From assembly GCA_964057225.1 (NCBI GenBank), contig OZ059895.1, positions 12,958,001-13,022,000 on the forward strand: a stretch of 64,000 nucleotides of DNA. Reading direction: 5' to 3'. Shown in pieces: positions 57,001 through 64,000 of this stretch. Every line of letters starts with the position of its first letter. The stretch's first letter is position 1. The notes under the pieces are model-generated. The model saw nothing but the letters and a program-made list of their open reading frames with translations. It did not search any database and was not told the origin of the DNA. The translations under genes and the position numbers were made by a program. Source of the DNA: Auanema rhodensis. Taxonomy: Eukaryota; Nematoda; Chromadorea; Rhabditida; Rhabditidae.

Positions 57001-59256
57001 GTTTCACAGTTGTATAGTGTTAAAACAATGTTTGTTTCAATAGGAAATAGATAGAAACAGTGAAGTTAAGATGAAGGTTCATAAACTACTGGTTTATAAC
57101 TGTAATATAGAAATAAGATTGAAGATATTTTGATGCCTTGGGTTGAGCTATCTAAGTAAAACTGCTGGAAAATTAAAAACATTTGTTACGGAAGAAATAA
57201 AATTGAAAATCAGCTGCATGGCGTACTTTCAACGTGGTATGGTCGTAAGCGAAAAAATCTGATATTCAATGATTTACATACTTATCCTCGTTATTGTTTT
57301 TTTTCCAATTTCATGTTAGTTATGTAATTTTCTACGTTACATCTGAATCCCTCGATGATATCAAATCTTATGAGATCCAAATACAATAAATTAAAAAAGG
57401 TTTCACAGTTGTATAGTGTTTAAACAATGTTTGTTTCAATAGGAAATAGATAGAAACAGTAAAGTTAAGATGAAGGTTCATAAACTACTGGTTTATAACT
57501 GTAATATAGAAATAAGATTGAAGATATTTTGATGCCTTGGGTTGAGCTATCTAAGTAAAACTGCTGGAAAATTAAAAACATTTGTTACGGAAGAAATAAA
57601 ATTGAAAATCAGCTGCATGGCGTACTTTCAACGTGGTATGGTCGTAAGCGAAAAAATCTGATATTCAATGATTTACATACTTATCCTCGTTATTGTTTTT
57701 TTTCCAATTTCATGTTAGTTATGTAATTTTCTACGTTACATCTAAATTCCTCAATGATATCAAATCTTATGAGCTCCAAATACAATAAATTAAAAAAGGT
57801 TTCACAGTTGTATAGTGTTTAAACAATGTTTGTTTCAATAGGAAATAGATAGAAACAGTAAAGTTAAGATGAAGGTTCATAAACTACTGGTTTATAACTG
57901 TAATATAGAAATAAGATTGAAGATATTTTGATGCCTTGGGTTGAGCTATCTAAGTAAAACTGCTGGAAAATTAAAAACATTTGTTACGGAAGAGATAAAA
58001 TTGAAAATCAGCTGCATGGCGTACTTTCAACGTGGTATGGTCGTAAGCGAAAAAATCTGATATTCAATGATTTACATACTTATCCTCGTTATTGTTTTTT
58101 TTCCAATTTCATGTTAGTTATGTAATTTTCTACGTTACATCTAAATTCCTCAATGATATCAAATCTTATGAGCTCCAAATACAATAAATTAAAAAAGGTT
58201 TCACAGTTGTATAGTGTTAAAACAATGTTTGTTTCAATAGGAAATAGATAGAAACAGTGAAGTTAAGATGAAGGTTCATAAACTACTGGTTTATAACTGT
58301 AATATAGAAATAAGATTGAAGATATTTTGATGCCTTGGGTTGAGCTATCTAAGTAAAACTGCTGGAAAATTAAAAACATTTGTTACGGAAGAAATAAAAT
58401 TGAAAATCAGCTGCATGGCGTACTTTCAACGTGGTATGGTCGTAAGCGAAAAAATCTGATATTCAATGATTTACATACTTTTCCTCGTTATTGTTTTTTT
58501 TTCAATTTCATGTTAGTTATGTAATTTTCTACGTTACATCTAAATTCCTCGATGATATCAAATCTTATGAGCTCCAAATACAATAAATTAAAAAAGGTTT
58601 CACAGTTGTATAGTGTTAAACAATGTTTGTTTCAATAGGAAATAGATAGAAACAGTAAAGTTAAGATGAACGTTCATAAACTACTGGTTTATAACTGTAA
58701 TATAAAAATAAGATTGAAGATATTTTGATGCCTTGGGTTGAGCTATCTAAGTAAAACTGCTGGAAAATTAAAAACATTTGTTACGGAAGAGATAAAATTG
58801 AAAATCAGCTGCATGGCGTACTTTCAACGTGGTATGGTCGTAAGCGAAAAAATCTGATATTCAATGATTTACATACTTATCCTCGTTATTGTTTTTTTTT
58901 TCAATTTCATGTTAGTTATGTAATTTTCTACGTTACATCTAAATTCCTCGATGATATCAAATCTTATGAGCTCCAAATACAATAAATTAAAAAAGGTTTC
59001 ACAGTTGTATAGTGTTAAAACAATGTTTGTTTCAATAGGAAATAGATAGAAACAGTAAAGTTAAGATGAAGGTTCATAAACTACTGGTTTATAACTGTAA
59101 TATAAAAATAAGATTGAAGATATTTTGATGCCTTGGGTTGAGCTATCTAAGTAAAACTGCTGGAAAATTAAAAACATTTGTTACGGAAGAGATAAAATTG
59201 AAAATCAGCTGCATTGCGTACTTTCAACGTGGTATGATCGTTAAAAAAATTTGAAA

Positions 59257-59375
59257 AGCTTACGGCACCCGGGTTTTCCAAGCCGTCTCCGATCCAAGTA
59301 CTAACCGGGCCCAACGTTGCTTGACTTGCCAGATCGGACGGGATGGCGTACTTTCAACGTGGTATGGTCGTAAGC
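59257..59375 (-). rRNA. 5S rRNA: 5S ribosomal RNA gene, copy 31, variant
   Basis: Full-length, but GGGAATCCC is changed to GGAAAACCC near nt 98-105, affecting a conserved helix. The same change is in the next two copies, so it was spread by unit duplication. May be a pseudogene. Confidence 0.78.
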
Positions 59376-60584
59376 GAAAATACCTGATATTCAATGATTT
59401 ACATACTTATCCTCGTTATTGTTTTTTTTTTCAATTTCATGTTAGTTATGTAATTTTCTACGTTACATCTAAATTCCTCGATGATATCAAATCTTATGAG
59501 CTCCAAATACAATAAATTAAAAAAGGTTTCACAGTTGTATAGTGTTAAAACAATGTTTGTTTCAATAGGAAATAGATAGAAACAGTGAAGTTAAGATGAA
59601 GGTTCATAAACTACTGGTTTATAACTGTAATATAGAAATAAGATTGAAGATATTTTGATGCCTTGGGTTGAGCTATCTAAGTAAAACTGCTGGAAAATTA
59701 AAAACATTTGTTACGGAAGAAATAAAATTGAAAATCAGCTGCATGGCGTACTTTCAACGTGGTATGGTCGTAAGCGAAAAAATCTGATATTCAATGATTT
59801 ACATACTTTTCCTCGTTATTGTTTTTTTTTCAATTTCATGTTAGTTATGTAATTTTCTACGTTACATCTAAATTCCTCGATGATATCAAATCTTATGAGC
59901 TCCAAATACAATAAATTAAAAAAGGTTTCACAGTTGTATAGTGTTAAACAATGTTTGTTTCAATAGGAAATAGATAGAAACAGTAAAGTTAAGATGAACG
60001 TTCATAAACTACTGGTTTATAACTGTAATATAAAAATAAGATTGAAGATATTTTGTTGCCTTGGGTTGAGCTATCTAAGTAAAACTGCTGGAAAATTAAA
60101 AACATTTGTTACGGAAGAGATAAAATTGAAAATCAGCTGCATGGCGTACTTTCAACGTGGTATGGTCGTAAGCGAAAAAATCTGATATTCAATGATTTAC
60201 ATACTTATCCTCGTTATTGTTTTTTTTTTCAATTTCATGTTAGTTATGTAATTTTCTACGTTACATCTAAATTCCTCGATGATATCAAATCTTATGAGCT
60301 CCAAATACAATAAATTAAAAAAGGTTTCACAGTTGTATAGTGTTAAAACAATGTTTGTTTCAATAGGAAATAGATAGAAACAGTAAAGTTAAGATGAAGG
60401 TTCATAAACTACTGGTTTATAACTGTAATATAAAAATAAGATTGAAGATATTTTGATGCCTTGGGTTGAGCTATCTAAGTAAAACTGCTGGAAAATTAAA
60501 AACATTTGTTACGGAAGAGATAAAATTGAAAATCAGCTGCATTGCGTACTTTCAACGTGGTATGATCGTTAAAAAAATTTGAAA

Positions 60585-60703
60585 AGCTTACGGCACCCGG
60601 GTTTTCCAAGCCGTCTCCGATCCAAGTACTAACCGGGCCCAACGTTGCTTGACTTGCCAGATCGGACGGGATGGCGTACTTTCAACGTGGTATGGTCGTA
60701 AGC
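60585..60703 (-). rRNA. 5S rRNA: 5S ribosomal RNA gene, copy 32, variant
   Basis: Full-length with the GGAAAACCC variant; part of a 1328-bp duplicated block with the copy at 59257. Confidence 0.78.
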
Positions 60704-61512
60704 GAAAATACCTGATATTCAATGATTTACATACTTATCCTCGTTATTGTTTTTTTTTCAATTTCATGTTAGTTATGTAATTTTCTACGTTACATCTAAA
60801 TTCCTCGATGATATCAAATCTTATGAGCTCCAAATACAATAAATTAAAAAAGGTTTCACAGTTGTATAGTGTTAAACAATGTTTGTTTCAATAGGAAATA
60901 GATAGAAACAGTAAAGTTAAGATGAACGTTCATAAACTACTGGTTTATAACTGTAATATAAAAATAAGATTGAAGATATTTTGTTGCCTTGGGTTGAGCT
61001 ATCTAAGTAAAACTGCTGGAAAATTAAAAACATTTGTTACGGAAGAGATAAAATTGAAAATCAGCTGCATGGCGTACTTTCAACGTGGTATGGTCGTAAG
61101 CGAAAAAATCTGATATTCAATGATTTACATACTTATCCTCGTTATTGTTTTTTTTTTCAATTTCATGTTAGTTATGTAATTTTCTACGTTACATCTAAAT
61201 TCCTCGATGATATCAAATCTTATGAGCTCCAAATACAATAAATTAAAAAAGGTTTCACAGTTGTATAGTGTTAAAACAATGTTTGTTTCAATAGGAAATA
61301 GATAGAAACAGTAAAGTTAAGATGAAGGTTCATAAACTACTGGTTTATAACTGTAATATAAAAATAAGATTGAAGATATTTTGATGCCTTGGGTTGAGCT
61401 ATCTAAGTAAAACTGCTGGAAAATTAAAAACATTTGTTACGGAAGAGATAAAATTGAAAATCAGCTGCATTGCGTACTTTCAACGTGGTATGATCGTTAA
61501 AAAAATTTGAAA

Positions 61513-61631
61513 AGCTTACGGCACCCGGGTTTTCCAAGCCGTCTCCGATCCAAGTACTAACCGGGCCCAACGTTGCTTGACTTGCCAGATCGGACGGGAT
61601 GGCGTACTTTCAACGTGGTATGGTCGTAAGC
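61513..61631 (-). rRNA. 5S rRNA: 5S ribosomal RNA gene, copy 33, variant
   Basis: Full-length with the GGAAAACCC variant, 928 bp after copy 32. Confidence 0.78.
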
Positions 61632-62041
61632 GAAAATACCTGATATTCAATGATTTACATACTTATCCTCGTTATTGTTTTTTTTTTCAATTTCATGTTA
61701 GTTATGTAATTTTCTACGTTACATCTAAATTCCTCGATGATATCAAATCTTATGAGCTCCAAATACAATAAATTAAAAAAGGTTTCACAGTTGTATAGTG
61801 TTAAAACAATGTTTGTTTCAATAGGAAATAGATAGAAACAGTAAAGTTAAGATGAAGGTTCATAAACTACTGGTTTATAACTGTAATATAAAAATAAGAT
61901 TGAAGATATTTTGATGCCTTGGGTTGAGCTATCTAAGTAAAACTGCTGGAAAATTAAAAACATTTGTTACGGAAGAGATAAAATTGAAAATCAGCTGCAT
62001 TGCGTACTTTCAACGTGGTATGATCGTTAAAAAAATTTAAA

Positions 62042-62097
62042 AGCTTACGACACCCGGGATTCCCAAGCCGTCTCCGATCCAAGTACTAACCGGGCCC
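62042..62097 (-). pseudogene. 5S rRNA: 5S rRNA gene, 3' part, cut by an LTR element
   Basis: Carries 5S nt 64-119 and stops at GGGCCC, where an LTR (starting TGTCG on the + strand) begins. One extra change gives GTCGTAAGC at the gene end. The missing half is not in the window. Confidence 0.88.
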
Positions 62098-62430
62098 TGT
62101 CGTTTGACAACTGGACTATTACCTCCAAGTATCAGTCCAAGTATGGAGTCGGTTCGTATGAGTGCGGTATTATGCGTTAAGACAAGTTAAATGAAGAAAG
62201 GTTTATTCAACAAAATGCAACAACAGTAAATTGAACAAGTGGATTGATTTACGAATTTCCAAGAAATTCCTAAAATCAAAACAAAATTGGTGAGACATAA
62301 AAATTTTAACCATTTGGTTCTCCCTTTTATAGGGAGGCACCAGATGGTTAAAGGGGGTGGAGTTAATACAAAAAAAAATACAACAAAACGTTAACACAAT
62401 AAAGTTCGTATTTTCACGTTGACCGTGACA
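62098..62430 (-). repeat. LTR of a BEL/Pao-like retroelement
   Basis: On the - strand it starts TGTCACGGTCAACG and ends CAAACGACA, a TGT...ACA LTR of 333 bp. A TATAAAA box (62325-62331) and an AATAAA signal (62202-62207) lie about 120 bp apart in the right order. As the body of the element would lie at higher coordinates, this is a 3' LTR. The other LTR is not seen in the window. Confidence 0.82.
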
Positions 62431-62439
62431 TTCCCGGCA

Positions 62440-62908
62440 TTATGTATATCTTTTACGTTTGACGTCACCACAGACCACCCCATGGTGAGTATCGGCCTTG
62501 CACTTATAGCAGGATACTTCGCACATTGTTGAATGTTTTGGGTTCAAACATTTTATGCATAGTCCCAATTCGTGTAAGCGTATGGTACGCTCTGGGGACG
62601 AGGGGTAAATCGGACAAGCAGCTGTACGATGGCCATCAGCTGTAGGCTTGTTGCAGAATATGCAGGAGGCTTTAGGAGCCGTCTGAACAGCTAAATTATC
62701 GAGCTTTAGATTCAGTGTGTTGTTGATGTTATCCAGGCGCGCGGAAATGTGGTTGACAGCGCTGGCGAGGTTATCATAAAACCTTTTCTCTAGAACCATT
62801 AGCTGCCTTAGGTTGGCAGTGGTGTTGGGTAGATGAGAATAATTTTTGAGATCTTCCTCAAAGGAAGTGTTCTCACTTAAATTGGACGTTATTTCATCCA
62901 TTAGCACT
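62440..62908 (-). pseudogene. BEL/Pao-like gag C-terminal exon, zinc knuckles, no pol
   Basis: An open segment of about 155 codons; the first ATG is at 62901 (MDEITSNLS), but a splice acceptor (CTCAATTCAG) just upstream suggests it is a 3' exon. A coiled, Asn/Leu-rich first part is followed by CIFC...HRTAACP, LCIKCLNPKHSTMC and CYKCKADTHHGVVC, the run of Cys/His knuckles found in BEL/Pao Gag. In an intact element protease and reverse transcriptase would follow, but the LTR begins 9 bp after the stop. This looks like a deletion derivative, or a domesticated or non-autonomous gag unit. Confidence 0.7.
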
Positions 62909-63342
62909 GAATTGAGAAAAACAATGGTTTCCCTCTTTATATATTTGTTCGCATCTGTGGGTTGACCTATGATAAACGTCCCTTAGTTTATTGTAGAATA
63001 GTATGTGTTTACGGATACAATGTATAAAAAGCCTGTACAAAGGATTACTTTTTATGTGTATTATTTGGATAAATAAACTTGATGTTATCAAAGATTGAAG
63101 ATCTTGATAAAAAGATTTGTTTGTTTATAACTGTTGCATTTGTTTCTATATGTAGTGATTTTCTTTTGTTTATATTATTTTATGACCTATTTTTGCTTTG
63201 TTTATATTTTTTACTATTGTACTACGTGTGATTAGTAATTTAATTTTTATTGTATTCGTGAAGTTTTTGTACTTCCCTCTTGACTTTATTTTTTATTTTT
63301 TATTTTATTTTTTTTTTATTTTTATAGTTGTAATTGTTGCAG
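62909..63342. other. AT-rich stretch, no gene supported
   Basis: About 430 bp between the gag exon and the three-exon gene. Increasingly T-rich toward 63340. No second LTR, primer site or convincing frame is seen. Confidence 0.5.
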
Positions 63343-63774
63343 ATGTCACAATTACAGTATCAGGTTGAAGAGGAGATTGGAGAAGACGAGCTCGGTCCAT
63401 ATGAACTATGCGAACGATGCAAGGCGCAAGATACTCATCGCATACGGGAGGGCCCGGTAAGCTTATTATTTTTTTTTTTTTTTAATTTAATTAAATTTAT
63501 TTATTTATTTGTTTATTTTATTTTATCTCAGTATTGTTGCAGATGACAGACGATGAGCTTTATCCGGAGGATGGAGTCGAGCCAACTCGGGAGCAGCTCA
63601 TCTACATGTTCTCGAGGATGCCGTTGCCTCCCAACTGCAGATTCTGCAGGGCAAAGAACCCCCGCCACCACGAACGTGAGGAGGTAAGCTTATATATTTT
63701 AACTGTGAATGTAAGTATTGTTGTAGATGTCAGACGATGATGGTGAGGGGTATCCAGATATTTCAAGTATATAG
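63343..63774 (+). CDS. Small three-exon gene with duplicated CxxC exon, unknown function
   Basis: Exons 63343-63456, 63543-63683 and 63727-63774 are joined by GT...AG introns of 86 and 43 bp, all phase 0, coding for 100 aa and ending in TAG. Every exon starts with ATG directly after an acceptor of the form TTGTTG(C/T)AG. Exons 1 and 2 share the layout acidic segment, then CERCKAQDTH or CRFCRAKNPRHH; exon 3 repeats the acidic start MSDDDGEG. This looks like internal exon duplication. AATAAAG at about 63847 is a likely polyadenylation signal. The acceptor before the first ATG means either an upstream exon or spliced-leader trans-splicing. I do not recognise a family; a small zinc-binding protein is possible. 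Confidence 0.6.
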
Positions 63775-64000
63775 TGTTTTTGTTTTGTTTTTGTTTTTGT
63801 TTTTGTTTTTTTTTTTTGTGTTTTTAAACTGTTCTTATAGCTAATTAATAAAGTTTTTTTTTTTTTTTTTTTTTTATTACTACAGTAAGATTAGTGTTTT
63901 AATTTTTATTTGTGCTAGACTCAGCTCTGTGTCTAGGATTCCTGAGCATTTTTCTCAGTAATGATGTAATGATCATTACAATTTTTATCATCTGAACGAT
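63775..64000. other. Downstream sequence to window end
   Basis: T-rich runs with a polyadenylation signal near 63847, then about 100 bp of mixed sequence. No feature supported. Confidence 0.4.

Larger units (their letters stand above)
52333..62097 (-). repeat. Tandem 5S rDNA array, inverted block, mostly gene-less units
   Basis: Minus-strand satellite. From 54060 to 59256 there are about thirteen consecutive 399-400-bp short units with no full 5S gene. Longer-period repeats are visible: units with the marker CCTCAATGATATC near 55355 and 55755 recur near 57750 and 58150, about six short units apart. Complete genes occur at 53941, 59257, 60585 and 61513, and a cut one at 62042. Confidence 0.92.

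Noticed and set aside
59994-61771. Recurrent 61-64-codon frames in the satellite, also at 45965, 46493, 47021, 32011, 33037 and 59321
   Set aside because: They repeat only because the 5S unit repeats, run through the 5S gene and spacer, and have no conserved protein features.

Overview
The window looks like animal (eukaryotic) chromosomal DNA, most likely from a nematode. The repeated 119-nt 5S rRNA gene has a terminal helix GCTTACG/CGTAAGC and a loop region (GCCATCCCGTCCGATCTGGC) that I recognise as close to nematode 5S, unlike the arthropod or vertebrate forms. Introns are short (about 40-47 bp), AT-rich, and end in TTTNAG-like acceptors. The nematode assignment is an inference from 5S and introns only; no single-copy host gene of known function is present.

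Layout. (1) 1-8731 and 25262-35663: tandem 5S rDNA on the + strand. Long units (about 529 or 547 bp) carry a full 5S gene; short units (about 399 bp) keep only its first 30 or so nt. (2) 8732-25261: a complete 16.5-kb Polinton/Maverick inserted inside one 5S gene, with a 6-bp target duplication. It has a protein-primed DNA polymerase B (14 exons, open throughout), major and minor capsid proteins, an adenain-like protease, a packaging ATPase, a retroviral-type integrase with chromodomain, and several small genes. (3) 35664-44916: a Ty3/gypsy-like retroelement whose single 2415-codon frame runs gag, envelope-like glycoprotein, protease, reverse transcriptase, RNase H, with no integrase. Its two ends do not match each other, and the 5S array switches strand across it. 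(4) 44917-62097: the same 5S array on the - strand, mostly gene-less short units. It is interrupted at 48120-52257 by a MULE-type DNA transposon with 164-bp terminal inverted repeats and a 9-bp target duplication, again inside a 5S gene. (5) 62098-62430: an LTR in - orientation, again starting inside a 5S gene, followed by a zinc-knuckle gag fragment of BEL/Pao type. (6) 63343-63774: a small three-exon gene of unknown function with a duplicated CxxC exon.

How it fits together. The host sequence is a 5S rDNA cluster that has become a landing site for mobile elements: three of four elements sit inside the 119-nt gene body. Short units are best explained by deletion between 20-nt direct repeats flanking the 5S body. 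Within the Polinton the genes form blocks: polymerase alone on +; a minus pair (basic core-like protein then major capsid protein, stop and start abutting); protease, small membrane protein and C2H2 protein on +; minor capsid protein on -; then a compact + block (ATPase, two small proteins, integrase) with overlapping frames. Replication, packaging, maturation and integration functions are all represented, so the element could be a recently active, virus-like polintovirus, with the caveat of an altered protease active site.
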